A DNA stretch of 64,000 nt from GCA-002726655 sp046582185 (GCA_046582185.1 JAYGEX010000041.1:62001-126000); one strand, 5' to 3'; positions 7,824 to 16,903 are shown, counted from the first letter of the stretch. Program-made: numbers and translations. The notes: a model not told the origin generated them from the sequence alone.

Positions 7824-10775
7824 CTACGCCTTCGCAGTATCGTCAGTCTCGGTAAGGCCAGCCTGTCGAACTAAGCCAGCTTTCTCAATTACTGAAGAGA
7901 TAAAGCCAGACGGTAGTGAAACATCAACTTCGAGATACCAAAAATCCTGGTGAATAAGGCCGGGATTAAGCAGCTTGCATTTTATCGCATCTTTTTCTGT
8001 CATTAGCACCGGAAGAGAATCACCGAAGAGCAGCTCCGAGACTTCAAATTTATGATGATCGGGAAATGGATGCTCAATGACTTTATATCCCAATTCACCA
8101 AGACTCGCAAAGAAGCGATGAGGATTACCTATCCCGGCCAGCGCATGGACCAGTAAGCCGGGTTTGCTGCCACTGACGGGATGAGACTTCTGGGTTTCCA
8201 GATTCACGATTCGCTTTGGCACCAATTTAATATTCTGGTATGGCACGGACAAACTTAAGGGCGGCTTCTCATTAGCAGCGCCATTCAAGAGGACGAAGTC
8301 AACTTCATGAAGACGCTTTGGTGATTCCCGCAGTGGACCGGCAGGTAAACATTTTCCGTTACCCAGACCTTTCTTGGCATCAATAACCACGATTTCCAGG
8401 GTGCGTCCGAGGTAGTAGTGTTGCAGCCCATCATCACTGATCAGCACATCACAATCGAAGTTTTCAATTAAGTGCTTTGCTGCTCTCACACGCATTGGAT
8501 CGACTACCACTGGGCAGCCAGTACGGCAAGCGATCATCACCGCCTCATCGCCTGCTGCAAACGGATCACTTCTGTCGCTAACCACCAGGGGGTAGTTTTC
8601 ACTGATGCCGCCATAACCCCGCGAAACGATCCCCACCTTATAACCCAGGTGTGTTAACTCGTTCGCAATACCAATAACCACAGGCGACTTTCCGGTGCCG
8701 CCGATATTAATGTTGCCAACAATTATCACTGGGACAGGCGCATGGTACTCCCTGCTACTGCCTTGAATGAACCTGCGGCGAATCCTGCTCAGGTGTTGAT
8801 AGATATACCCCAGGGGACTAAGCAATTTCACCCACGTAGTATCCGAGTACCACGCTCTAAGTAAGGGGTTAAATTCACCAGTAAACAGAGGTTCATCATC
8901 TTCCAGATGAGGGACAGGCATGAGCTCACTGGTATCAGGCGAAGCCGGTGCAGTGATACCCCTGGCTTTGGTATCACTGGCATTATGGAAATTAGCATAT
9001 GCACCTGACAAGCGAAGCAACTCTCGATGAGTGCCCTGCTCTACAATGTGCCCATCATCAATGACCACAATTCTATCTGCGTTTTCAATGGTGGAAAGCC
9101 GATGGGCAATAATAAAGGTCGTCCTCCCCTTTGCAACATCCTTAAGCGCAGCCTGAATGAAACTTTCAGATTCCGAATCAAGCGCAGAAGTCGCCTCATC
9201 CAGAATCAGGATCTGTGCATTTTTGAGAAACGCTCTCGCGATTGCCAGCCTTTGCCTCTGTCCGCCAGACAGAAGTACGCCATCATCCCCTACCAGCGTA
9301 TCCAGACCATTTGGAAACCCGGAAATGAAATCCCAGGCATAAGCTCTCTTCGCTGCCAGCACAATTTCCTCGTCACTGGTATTACGCAAGGTCCCGTACG
9401 CTATATTGTTTCGAATAGTATCGTTAAAGAGCGTCACCTGCTGTGTCACCAGGGCAATGTTTTCCCGGAGGTTTGCCAACTTCAGGGATTGAACAGGTAC
9501 ATCATCAACCAGAATATCGCCGCTGGTAGGGGAGTAAAAGCGTGGTATCAGGCTTGCAAGTGTACTCTTGCCACTCCCCGACCGACCAACAAGTGCAATG
9601 GTTTCACCCGGCTCTGCAACAAAACAAATATCCTTAAGCACTTCAGGCTGACCGCTGCTATAGGAGAATGAAACATTTCTAAATTCCACACGCCCCTTAA
9701 CGACCCCAAGTTCGCCATCACCAGAATCTTCTTCAACAGGTTCATCGAACAGATCGAAGATATTACCTGCGGCCGCCAGGCCTTTCTGGATAGTCGCGTT
9801 GACTTCAGATAATTGACGGATCGGCTTTGCAAGCAGACCACTGGTGGTAATGAATACAACAACGCCCCCTGTGCTCAACCCTGCAAGCAGCTTGGGGTCC
9901 AATACCAGCCAAATGATACCGGCCAATGCTATGGCAACCAGAAGTTGTATTACCGGCGTCGATATTGCAGCCGTCACCACCATCTTCATTGATTGGCGCC
10001 GATTATAGTTACTCACTTTCGCGAACCGTTCTCGTTCGTATTCTATTCCGCCAAACAGCCTCACCACTCGATAACCCTGAACTGTCTCTGAGGCAACGTG
10101 CGTAACGTCTCCCATAGAGTCCTGAATCCGCTCGCTGATTTTTCTAAAACGTTTTCCCACAAAGCCGACAAGTAAGGCGATGACAGGCGCAATCGCAAAG
10201 AACAATAAAGTGAGTTTCCAATTCAGATAGAGCAAAAATCCCAGATATCCAATGACGGTGAAACCTTCCCTGATAAGCACTTTTACCGCATTGGTGGCCG
10301 CACCCGTTACCTGGGTTACATGAAAAGTAACCTTGGCGACCAAATGCCCCATGGTACTTTTATCATAGAAGCTACTTGGTAAAGCCAGCAACTGATCAAA
10401 CAATTGAGTGCGAAGATTGTGAACCAGGTTCGTCGAAACTACATTGATAAAGTAATTGCCAATAAAGGTACCCAGCCCTCTAATAATCGCGAGGACGATG
10501 AGCGCAAATGGGATCAGATTCCTGTCCAATGATTCTTCTGAACCAAATACATTCAACAGCTCAGTATATTCAGAGGAAATAAGTGAAACATCTGCATTCA
10601 GAGAATCTATGACGTAACTGATCAGTTGTAGGAAGCCAACATTTGACAGGGAGTACAGAAGAAAGCCGAGAATGCTCAGCAGGAATGCCCCCCAGTAAGG
10701 CACGACATAAGACAAGAGCCGGCCGTAGAGTTCCGTATCCGATGTCTGCTGCTTAATGTCTTTAGGTTCGCTCAT
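7824..10775 (-). CDS. MsbA-LpxK fusion: lipid A flippase joined to tetraacyldisaccharide 4'-kinase
   Basis: One uninterrupted 983-residue frame. Residues 1-595 are a complete MsbA-type ABC half-transporter: a six-helix membrane domain, Walker A GRSGSGKST near 398, signature LSGGQRQRLAIARA near 500 and Walker B ILILDEATSALD near 523. A linker of about 40 acidic residues follows. Residues 635-983 are a full LpxK, starting with the AWYSD motif, with the P-loop NINIGGTGKSP near 694, SRGYGG and ISDDGLQH. LpxK phosphorylates lipid A precursor at the 4' position; MsbA flips core-lipid A across the inner membrane. In most Gammaproteobacteria these are separate adjacent genes. The exbD gene is 54 bp upstream and the Trm112-like gene 80 bp downstream. 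Confidence 0.95.
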   Translation of the reverse strand: MSEPKDIKQQTSDTELYGRLLSYVVPYWGAFLLSILGFLLYSLSNVGFLQLISYVIDSLNADVSLISSEYTELLNVFGSEESLDRNLIPFALIVLAIIRGLGTFIGNYFINVVSTNLVHNLRTQLFDQLLALPSSFYDKSTMGHLVAKVTFHVTQVTGAATNAVKVLIREGFTVIGYLGFLLYLNWKLTLLFFAIAPVIALLVGFVGKRFRKISERIQDSMGDVTHVASETVQGYRVVRLFGGIEYERERFAKVSNYNRRQSMKMVVTAAISTPVIQLLVAIALAGIIWLVLDPKLLAGLSTGGVVVFITTSGLLAKPIRQLSEVNATIQKGLAAAGNIFDLFDEPVEEDSGDGELGVVKGRVEFRNVSFSYSSGQPEVLKDICFVAEPGETIALVGRSGSGKSTLASLIPRFYSPTSGDILVDDVPVQSLKLANLRENIALVTQQVTLFNDTIRNNIAYGTLRNTSDEEIVLAAKRAYAWDFISGFPNGLDTLVGDDGVLLSGGQRQRLAIARAFLKNAQILILDEATSALDSESESFIQAALKDVAKGRTTFIIAHRLSTIENADRIVVIDDGHIVEQGTHRELLRLSGAYANFHNASDTKARGITAPASPDTSELMPVPHLEDDEPLFTGEFNPLLRAWYSDTTWVKLLSPLGYIYQHLSRIRRRFIQGSSREYHAPVPVIIVGNINIGGTGKSPVVIGIANELTHLGYKVGIVSRGYGGISENYPLVVSDRSDPFAAGDEAVMIACRTGCPVVVDPMRVRAAKHLIENFDCDVLISDDGLQHYYLGRTLEIVVIDAKKGLGNGKCLPAGPLRESPKRLHEVDFVLLNGAANEKPPLSLSVPYQNIKLVPKRIVNLETQKSHPVSGSKPGLLVHALAGIGNPHRFFASLGELGYKVIEHPFPDHHKFEVSELLFGDSLPVLMTEKDAIKCKLLNPGLIHQDFWYLEVDVSLPSGFISSVIEKAGLVRQAGLTETDDTAKA

Positions 10776-10829
10776 ATTTCTCGACTTGCTGAAAGCTGAC
10801 GGGGCTTCACACAGATAACATTCAATGCG

Positions 10830-11255
10830 CTAGCGCCCCTCCTGAAATGACCCCTTGGTTGTAATACTGATCTGTACAAAGCCAAGCTGGCCCACTGCAT
10901 CCATCGCAGTAACCACAGATTGATGTGGTGTCGAGGCATCTGCCGTAATAATCAGAGGGATGTTATTGTCGCCACCACTAACCTTTTCTATCGCTGACTT
11001 TATGGTTTGCAGATCACTTCGCAGCAATGCAACTTCATTGATCGCGACTTCACCCGATTTGGTAATGGTTATTTCAATTTGCTTGGCGGCGATTCTTGAT
11101 GGATCACCGTTTGCTTCAGGCAGGTCAATGGAAAGATGTGTCTCCTTGGTGAATGTGGTGGACACCATAAAAAAAATCAGTAGCAAAAACACCACATCAA
11201 TCAGTGGTGTCATATTTACTTCGACATCTCCTCTGGATCGCCGCGCAAATTTCAC
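10830..11255 (-). CDS. exbD: ExbD/TolR family biopolymer transport protein
   Basis: A 141-residue protein with the family pattern: a short basic cytoplasmic N-terminus, one membrane helix containing NMTPLIDVVFLLLIFFMVST with the functional aspartate, and a periplasmic domain. With ExbB/TolQ it forms a proton-driven motor that energises TonB-type transport or envelope functions. It starts with GTG, overlapping the exbB stop codon by four bases (GTGA), which implies translational coupling. The position just upstream of msbA/lpxK is the conserved gammaproteobacterial location for this extra ExbBD pair, whose specific partner is not evident here. Confidence 0.93.
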   Translation of the reverse strand: MKFARRSRGDVEVNMTPLIDVVFLLLIFFMVSTTFTKETHLSIDLPEANGDPSRIAAKQIEITITKSGEVAINEVALLRSDLQTIKSAIEKVSGGDNNIPLIITADASTPHQSVVTAMDAVGQLGFVQISITTKGSFQEGR

Positions 11256-11902
11256 CGATTGTTTACCTGATTTAGATCTGAGCGCTTCTGATCTGATGCT
11301 TTATCATTATGAAGAACATCTACCAACTTGAGTGCCTCCTGCTCCATATTGACGACCAATTCGTCAATCTTCCTTGAGAAGTAACGATGGAAGAACAAGC
11401 TTGGAATCGCCACAGTCAGCCCGGCAGCAGTTGTAATCAATGCCTCTGATATTCCTCCGGCAAGTACTGCAGCGTTGCCAGTGCCTTCCAATTGAATAGC
11501 ACTAAAGACCTTGATCATTCCTATAACGGTGCCCAACAAGCCCAGCAGAGGTGTAATGGCGGCAACGGTGCCGAGAGTGTTCAGATATCGCTCTAGTTCG
11601 TGAATGACATGACTGGCGACCTCTTCGATGCTCTCCTTCATCATGTCGCGACCGCGACAGTGACTATTGATCCCTGCCGCAAGTATCTGACCCAGGGGAG
11701 AATGGCTTTTCAGCTCCCGCAAACGCTTGGCATCCATTTCGCTATTTCGAATCCAGGTCCAGACCTGTGCCAGGAGATTTTTAGGTGCAATCTGTTGTGT
11801 CCGTAAGGTCCAGAACCGTTCAACACAAATCGCCACAGCAATGACAGAACACGACACGATCGGAATCATCAGCCAACCACCGGCATGAACCAATTCAAAC
11901 AC
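11252..11902 (-). CDS. exbB: MotA/TolQ/ExbB family proton channel protein
   Basis: A 216-residue inner-membrane protein with three hydrophobic segments. The typical ExbB core is LGTVAAITPLLGLLGTVIGMIKVF, followed by GGISEALITTAAGLTVAIPS. The start is GTG at 11902, six bases after an AGGG ribosome binding site; no better ATG is nearby. It is first in the exbB-exbD-msbA/lpxK-ycaR-kdsB set. In relatives comEC lies immediately upstream; here comEC is 45 kb away. Confidence 0.93.
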   Translation of the reverse strand: MFELVHAGGWLMIPIVSCSVIAVAICVERFWTLRTQQIAPKNLLAQVWTWIRNSEMDAKRLRELKSHSPLGQILAAGINSHCRGRDMMKESIEEVASHVIHELERYLNTLGTVAAITPLLGLLGTVIGMIKVFSAIQLEGTGNAAVLAGGISEALITTAAGLTVAIPSLFFHRYFSRKIDELVVNMEQEALKLVDVLHNDKASDQKRSDLNQVNNR

Positions 11903-12000
11903 TTGTTACCCTCTCCCACTGAAAATTGTTGCCACTACTCTAACATAACTCCCTGAATTATTAAGGGGAAATATCTAATGAAATCAATGCATTCCGTTAG

Positions 12001-12041
12001 ATTGAGGAAGCAAAACCAGAGACGATTTTGTTTCCTCTAAT
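12001..12041. terminator. Long imperfect hairpin downstream of the mct unit
   Basis: ATTGAGGAAGCAAAA (12001-12015) and its near-complement TTTTGTTTCCTCTAAT (12026-12041) form a stem of about 15 bp with one bulge and one mismatch around a 10-base loop. It lies 40 bp past the stop of the CoA-transferase gene and before exbB, so it probably ends the upstream transcript. There is no clear T-run. Confidence 0.5.
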
Positions 12042-12081
12042 TAGAGTAATGCAATATATGACAGAGTAAGGCAGCACGAGT

Positions 12082-13290
12082 TCAAGCTATTATTTTTTTA
12101 TCGTGCAGTTGCCCTATTTCACTCCCGGAAAGGCCAAGATCATCACTGAGGATTTGATCTGTATGTTCGCCGAGTAAGGGCGCAGGCATCGCCGACAAAT
12201 TCTCCGATTCACCAAAGCGGATAGGTGACGATGGTGTGAGATAGGTCCCGATGCCTGGCTGGTTCACCATCGAAAACATGGGATTATCTATGGAGCAATC
12301 AATATCCTCTTCTACCATCTGTTTGAAATTTTTATAGGGACCATAGCAGACCCCATTCTCATCAAATAAGGATGCTATCTCTACATAGGTTCTCGCAGCA
12401 AACCAGGGTTCAACCAATTCTGCGATTGCTTCTCTTGCATTGTAGCGCTCGCCTTCTTTATCGAGACTGACACCCAGTTTATTTTCCAGATTAATGATGT
12501 CATCACTAATCCCCATCGAGGTTTTGATGCCGCCCCATTGTCGCGGCGTTAGACCAACAATCATTACCCTTTCCCCATCTTGACTGAGGAAGTCCTTGCC
12601 AAAAGCACCGTAAAGATAATTACCGACTCTCTCTCGTTCATGGTTGTTTATGGAGACCTCTCCAATATTTCCAAGATGGCCAGTGGTCGCAAGTGCCACA
12701 TCCTTCAGTGCAATTTTTACCAGTTGCCCTTCGCCTTTCAAGCGGCGGTGACGTTCTGCAGCCAGCAAGGCAACCGCCGCCATTTGCCCGGTGATATTGT
12801 CCCAGGCCGGTAGCAGATAGTTAGCAGGCTCCTGTTGGTCTACACCGCCATTGGCGGAAGCAAACCCCACCGCACAGTTGACAGTGTAGTCCAGCGCAGA
12901 ACCGCCGCGTCGATCTCCCTGAATATTGATATAGACAAGGTCACTACGCTGCTTCTTCAATTCATCATAGGATAACCAACCTCGCTCGGGAAAGTTGGTT
13001 AGAAAGATTCCATTGTTTTCGCCCTTCCTGCTTATCAGAGCAGTCAGTAATTCCTTACCCTCGGGCTTTCTGATATCAACTTGAATCGATCGTTTCCCTT
13101 TATTCATACCGGCCCAGAACAAGCTGTCACCTGCATCTGTCACTGGCCATCTTCGATAATCCAGACCACCACCTATGGGGTCAAAGCGGATAACGTCAGC
13201 ACCCAATTGTGCAAGTGTCATTCCGCCCAGCGGCGCCGCAACAAATGCACTACCTTCAACAATGCACATGCCATCAAGTATTCCTGCCAC
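12082..13290 (-). CDS. mct: 2-methylfumaryl-CoA isomerase (mesaconyl-CoA C1-C4 CoA transferase), family III CoA-transferase
   Basis: A 402-residue CaiB/BaiF-type CoA-transferase. It carries the Mct-like N-terminus VEGSAFVAAPLGGMTLAQLG, then LFWAGMNKGKRSIQVDIR, KIALKDVALATTGHLG and the C-terminal DNPMFSMVNQPGIGTYL. From memory these closely resemble Chloroflexus Mct, which moves CoA within mesaconate from C1 to C4 in the 3-hydroxypropionate bi-cycle. It is the last gene of a three-gene unit, 66 bp after a hotdog-fold hydratase, which supports mesaconyl-CoA chemistry. Alternative: another family III transferase with a different acid; this seems less likely given the extended match. Confidence 0.82.
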   Translation of the reverse strand: MAGILDGMCIVEGSAFVAAPLGGMTLAQLGADVIRFDPIGGGLDYRRWPVTDAGDSLFWAGMNKGKRSIQVDIRKPEGKELLTALISRKGENNGIFLTNFPERGWLSYDELKKQRSDLVYINIQGDRRGGSALDYTVNCAVGFASANGGVDQQEPANYLLPAWDNITGQMAAVALLAAERHRRLKGEGQLVKIALKDVALATTGHLGNIGEVSINNHERERVGNYLYGAFGKDFLSQDGERVMIVGLTPRQWGGIKTSMGISDDIINLENKLGVSLDKEGERYNAREAIAELVEPWFAARTYVEIASLFDENGVCYGPYKNFKQMVEEDIDCSIDNPMFSMVNQPGIGTYLTPSSPIRFGESENLSAMPAPLLGEHTDQILSDDLGLSGSEIGQLHDKKIIA

Positions 13291-13356
13291 GACTGGCTCC
13301 TCTTTAAACTGCTATTTATGAACTTTTTACCAAATAGGATGTATTTGATCGTACGG

Positions 13357-14364
13357 TCAGGCAAGCATGGCAACGAGTTGCCAATCCAGCACTTTTATAT
13401 CTTCGCCCTGCTCCGGCGCTTCACCGCCTCGTTTGGCAAATACCTCTACGTGCAATTTAGTGATGCCAAAGCTGTCCGCCGTGATTATCTCTTCGATAGT
13501 TACAATGGTATTGAGTATGTCGTATTCAAATACGGGCGCAGTATGATCGCACCGATACCAGGCGAGGATCGAAATGATGTTCGGTAGTACGCGACTGAGA
13601 TGCGCAGCTGCCATGGAAATTGTGTGGCCGCCGTATACGAGACGTTTGCCATAGACACTTCTGCTGGCATCAGTATGGGTCATCGCCATGTTTAATGTCA
13701 TGCGAACCAGCTCCGGGGCCAGGGTAATGGTATCCCGAGCTTCCACTTCCAGACGTTCACCCGATTCATAGTCGGAAAAGTGTCTGCCGGGCACATGATC
13801 ACGAAAGAAATCATAGTTCCATTCGGGAATATGGGAGATCAGCTTCTCATCTTTGATTCCTTCCGGCATGAGATCGAAGCTATCATTTTGACCTGTATCT
13901 GCAGCTGCATCCCGACAGGGAATCATTGGGCACCGCCAAAACAACAGTACGGTTTGGCCTATCTGATTAGTGACATGCATCTCCAGCGCTACCATACCGG
14001 AAGCTGCACGCCCCTCCCTGATTTTGTTTTGACGAAGCGCAACAACTTTGGTTGTTGTCTTTAAGGTATCACCAATAAAGACGGGGCGATGAAAATGCAG
14101 GCCTCGGTAAAACAAATTACCCATAACACGTTGCGAAGGGATCGTGCTCTGACCGATAGCCATATTCGCGACCAATGACGGATTGGCAAGCAGTCGATGC
14201 TGACCGGTCACTCGATCACAAAGCTCAACATCGAGGAAGAGCCTGCTGCGATCTGCAAACATGGCTTGATGAATTGCGGCATAACCTTCAGTCAATGTGA
14301 TCGCAGGGACATCGCTAAAATCATCGCCAACTGTAAAATCTTCAAAAAATGGGGCATCTTGCAT
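13357..14364 (-). CDS. Double-hotdog MaoC-like acyl-CoA hydratase, probably mesaconyl-CoA type
   Basis: A 335-residue protein with two hotdog-like halves. The N-terminal half has FFEDFTVGDDF and the segment HFHRPVFIGDTLKTTTKVV; the C-terminal half has FSDYESGERLEVEARDTITL and the hydratase-like VYGGHTISMAAAHLSR. Enzymes of this architecture hydrate enoyl-CoA double bonds; mesaconyl-CoA hydratases (Mch) are of this kind. It begins one base after the stop of the aldolase gene (TAGATG) and is followed by the mct-like gene, so a step such as methylmalyl-CoA to mesaconyl-C1-CoA is plausible. Substrate assignment rests on this context, as I do not see a strict match to characterised Mch. Confidence 0.65.
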   Translation of the reverse strand: MQDAPFFEDFTVGDDFSDVPAITLTEGYAAIHQAMFADRSRLFLDVELCDRVTGQHRLLANPSLVANMAIGQSTIPSQRVMGNLFYRGLHFHRPVFIGDTLKTTTKVVALRQNKIREGRAASGMVALEMHVTNQIGQTVLLFWRCPMIPCRDAAADTGQNDSFDLMPEGIKDEKLISHIPEWNYDFFRDHVPGRHFSDYESGERLEVEARDTITLAPELVRMTLNMAMTHTDASRSVYGKRLVYGGHTISMAAAHLSRVLPNIISILAWYRCDHTAPVFEYDILNTIVTIEEIITADSFGITKLHVEVFAKRGGEAPEQGEDIKVLDWQLVAMLA

Positions 14365-15540
14365 CTACTGTGACCGCCCCCTGGCAGAGATAGGCCATAG
14401 CTCTTCGACGACGCCATTTCGCACAGGATAATAATAATCATGGAGGTTAACCGTCGGATCACAGTGAGGCGTCAACATGGGCAGCTTGTCTCCCAGATTT
14501 AGTTCTTGCGACGGGTTAGTCAGTTGGATGATGCCGTGTTCATCTCCACCAAAATGAAATGTCACACCTTCAACATCACGAAATTCAGGAGACATCTTAT
14601 CGGATGCAAACGACTTGAATCCGGCATCAACTGTAATGAGCCGCTGTTGGGGTTTACTGATGGCAGTAACAAGGACAAATAGAGACGGCTCAAAGTCAAC
14701 AAACAATTCAGTCCCTTCTCCTCCAATGTCTCTGTACTCAATGTCCATGAAGACATAGGAACCAGCCTGAAGGTCGGTTATCAGTCCGAGATTTGGTTCG
14801 ATGTTAAATGTGCCCGTACCTCCACCAGAGAAAATACCAACCTCAATGTCTGCGTCAGTAAACATTTCCCTGGTATCAGCGCCTGCCTGCATTACTTTGA
14901 GATACTTTTCCTTTCTGGCGTCGAAGCCCTCAATATGCATGCAATGACCCGCGTACATCTGGAGACCATCAAAGCGTAAATTTTGACACTCATCCATCAG
15001 GTGACGGCCAAGTGCCAGCGCTGGTTCACCGGTTTCGATTCCTGTTCGGCCCATCGCCGGATCCAGATCGATTAATACTCCCAGCGTTACGCCTGCCTGT
15101 TTGGCAGTATCATTAAATCTACTTGCTACCTCTACATCATCCATAACAATTTGCAGATCAGTGTTTTCAGCAGCCAGCTTAATCACTCGCTGAATCGTTT
15201 CTGGTGATACGACGGGAGACGTAATTAAAATATTATTCACGCCGTTGGCCTGCATGATTTCCGCCTCACCGACTTTCGCAGCACAAATGCCGATGGCACC
15301 AGCCGCAATCTGCTTGTGCGCAATGATGGGGCATTTATGCATTTTGCTATGACATCTGAGACCCATGTCACGCTCTGCCAGATAATTTTGCATCTTGGCG
15401 AGATTGGCGTCGAATACATCAAGGTCGATAATCAACGCGGGAGTCGGTAGCTCATCCACCGGTACCGGCTCACTTAAAATAACCGGAGCTGCCGGTGTAT
15501 TCCTGATGGATTCATCATTAAATTCTTGAAGTGTGGGCAT
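14365..15540 (-). CDS. PLP-dependent D-threonine / 3-hydroxyaspartate aldolase family (DSD1-like)
   Basis: A fold-type III PLP enzyme with an alanine racemase-like N-terminal barrel. The PLP-lysine region is CHSKMHKCPIIAHKQ, and the C-terminal metal site is PHCDPTVNLHD (His and Asp). These enzymes cleave D-threonine or D-3-hydroxyaspartate, the latter giving glycine plus glyoxylate; some relatives are D-serine dehydratases. The frame extends to an ATG at 15621, but that lies in a 126-bp repeat. An SD-like GGAG five bases before ATG 15540 marks the likely start and gives 391 residues. It is first in a unit with the hydratase and the mct-like gene, suggesting it supplies glyoxylate to them (inference). 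Confidence 0.75.
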   Translation of the reverse strand: MPTLQEFNDESIRNTPAAPVILSEPVPVDELPTPALIIDLDVFDANLAKMQNYLAERDMGLRCHSKMHKCPIIAHKQIAAGAIGICAAKVGEAEIMQANGVNNILITSPVVSPETIQRVIKLAAENTDLQIVMDDVEVASRFNDTAKQAGVTLGVLIDLDPAMGRTGIETGEPALALGRHLMDECQNLRFDGLQMYAGHCMHIEGFDARKEKYLKVMQAGADTREMFTDADIEVGIFSGGGTGTFNIEPNLGLITDLQAGSYVFMDIEYRDIGGEGTELFVDFEPSLFVLVTAISKPQQRLITVDAGFKSFASDKMSPEFRDVEGVTFHFGGDEHGIIQLTNPSQELNLGDKLPMLTPHCDPTVNLHDYYYPVRNGVVEELWPISARGRSQ

Positions 15541-15592
15541 CATTTCTCCGGAGCACTTTGCATTTGTATCGGCAGTGCTTAAAAGTTGAGTT

Positions 15593-15718
15593 CTAGTTAG
15601 TTCCCGTCCATAAATAGCCAAATTAGAACAATATATACAAAATAATAGATCCGTTAGCTATATAAAACAATCACTTACCAGGGAAGTAACACCGGCGGTT
15701 TCTATTCCTGGACGAGCA
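15593..15718 (+). repeat. 126-bp interspersed repeat, copy A
   Basis: A 126-bp unit that begins CTAGTTAGTTCCCGTCC and ends GGACGAGCA just before the next CTAG. It is followed directly by copy B and recurs at 42310-42435 with only about eight differences by eye. The ends are loosely inverted (CTAGT...CGTCC versus GGACGAGCACTAG), as in a miniature mobile element. It overlaps the extended N-terminus of the aldolase frame, which argues for the shorter start. Confidence 0.85.
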
Positions 15719-15846
15719 CTAGTTAGTTCCCGTCCATAAATAGCCAAATTAGAACAATATATACAAAATAATAGATCCGTTAGCTATACAAAACAATCAC
15801 TTGCCAGGGAAGTAACATCGGTGGATTTCAATTACGGATGAGAACT
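15719..15846 (+). repeat. 126-bp interspersed repeat, copy B (tandem)
   Basis: The second, head-to-tail unit. Its first 90 bases are almost identical to copy A, including ATAGCCAAATTAGAACAATA. The last 35 are more diverged (GTGGATTTCAATTACGGATG against the copy A equivalent). The tandem pair fills the gap between the aldolase and zinc transporter genes; no gene is seen there. Confidence 0.8.
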
Positions 15847-15877
15847 GGTTCGAGCCTGAGTTTATGTTTTTAATGCC

Positions 15878-16903
15878 CTAGTCACAATCCTGATTGGAAC
15901 ACTCCTGGTCTTTCTCTATCTGCAGGGTTACGTGATGGATATTGAAGTCTTTGCGTAATAAAGCACCGATTGCAGCATAACTTTCTTCGGAATCCCATAG
16001 GGTATTTTCCGGCATCACCAGATGTGCAGTCAGGCAGTTCTCATAGGTACTCATCCCCCATATATGTAAATCGTGCACCTGACTCACGCCAGGAATCTGT
16101 GCCAGGAAATCATGAACGGCGTGCCGATCAATTCCCTGGGGAACTGCATCCAATATGAGGTTGATGGAATCACGTAACATTCCCCATGTACCGCCGAGAA
16201 TAACAATCACTATTAGCAGCCCCATCGCCGGATCCACCCACAACCAACCGCTAAAATAAATAATGATCGCAGCGACAACCACTCCAGCCGATATGAGCGC
16301 ATCATAGGCAAGATGCAGGAAGGCACCGCGCAAATTCAGATCATCCTGCCCTTTCACAAACAACATGGCCGTACCGGCATTCACAGCAATGCCAATACTA
16401 GCAACAATCATCATCGCCACTTCTGATATTTCGCTGGGTGCAAAGAACTTGTCTATGGATACATAGGCGATATAAAGCGCCGCAAACACAAGAACGACTG
16501 CATTGATAATGGCCGCGAGGATGGTGGTACGGCGATAGCCGTAACTATAGAAATCGGTGGCTTTTTGACTGGCAAGATAGGTCGCGCCCCAGGCAAGCAA
16601 CAAACCAAGAACGTCTGACAAATTGTGGCCGGCATCACCTAAAAGGCTGACGGAATTTGCGATTACTGCATAGATAGCTTCGATAATGGTAAAGGCGAGA
16701 TTCGCACTTACAGCAATGATGAAACTCAGGTTTATGTTTTCCAGCGACACCGAATGATCATGGTTATGACCCTGATGATTATGAAAGTCGCTATAAGAGT
16801 GACTATGAGAGTCGCTATGATCGAGATGCCCTTGATCATGATCGCTCGAACTCTGGCCATGATCGTAATCGCGGGGTCGATTATTGGTGCTCTGGTCGCT
16901 CAT
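15878..16903 (-). CDS. Cation diffusion facilitator, CzcD/ZitB-like zinc exporter
   Basis: A 341-residue CDF transporter exporting Zn2+ or similar ions from the cytoplasm in exchange for protons. The N-terminal 50 residues are very rich in His, Asp and Ser, forming a probable metal-binding tail. Six hydrophobic segments follow, with the site residues in SLLGDAGHNLSDVLG (HxxxD) and LHLAYDALISAG. The cytoplasmic C-terminal domain has VHDLHIWGMSTYENCLTAHL. The His-rich tail and the YGYRRTTILAA motif favour the CzcD/ZitB branch. It lies downstream of the tandem repeat. Confidence 0.92.
   Translation of the reverse strand: MSDQSTNNRPRDYDHGQSSSDHDQGHLDHSDSHSHSYSDFHNHQGHNHDHSVSLENINLSFIIAVSANLAFTIIEAIYAVIANSVSLLGDAGHNLSDVLGLLLAWGATYLASQKATDFYSYGYRRTTILAAIINAVVLVFAALYIAYVSIDKFFAPSEISEVAMMIVASIGIAVNAGTAMLFVKGQDDLNLRGAFLHLAYDALISAGVVVAAIIIYFSGWLWVDPAMGLLIVIVILGGTWGMLRDSINLILDAVPQGIDRHAVHDFLAQIPGVSQVHDLHIWGMSTYENCLTAHLVMPENTLWDSEESYAAIGALLRKDFNIHHVTLQIEKDQECSNQDCD

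Noticed and set aside
9027..9671. 214-residue plus-strand frame inside the msbA-lpxK fusion
   Set aside because: Antisense to the ABC ATPase domain, which has all motifs intact.
15541..15621. N-terminal extension of the aldolase to ATG 15621
   Set aside because: The first codons lie within the 126-bp repeat, and a GGAG motif precedes ATG 15540.
15593..15846. Tandem 126-bp units as a CRISPR array
   Set aside because: The units are adjacent with no spacers, are much too long, and no cas genes are present.
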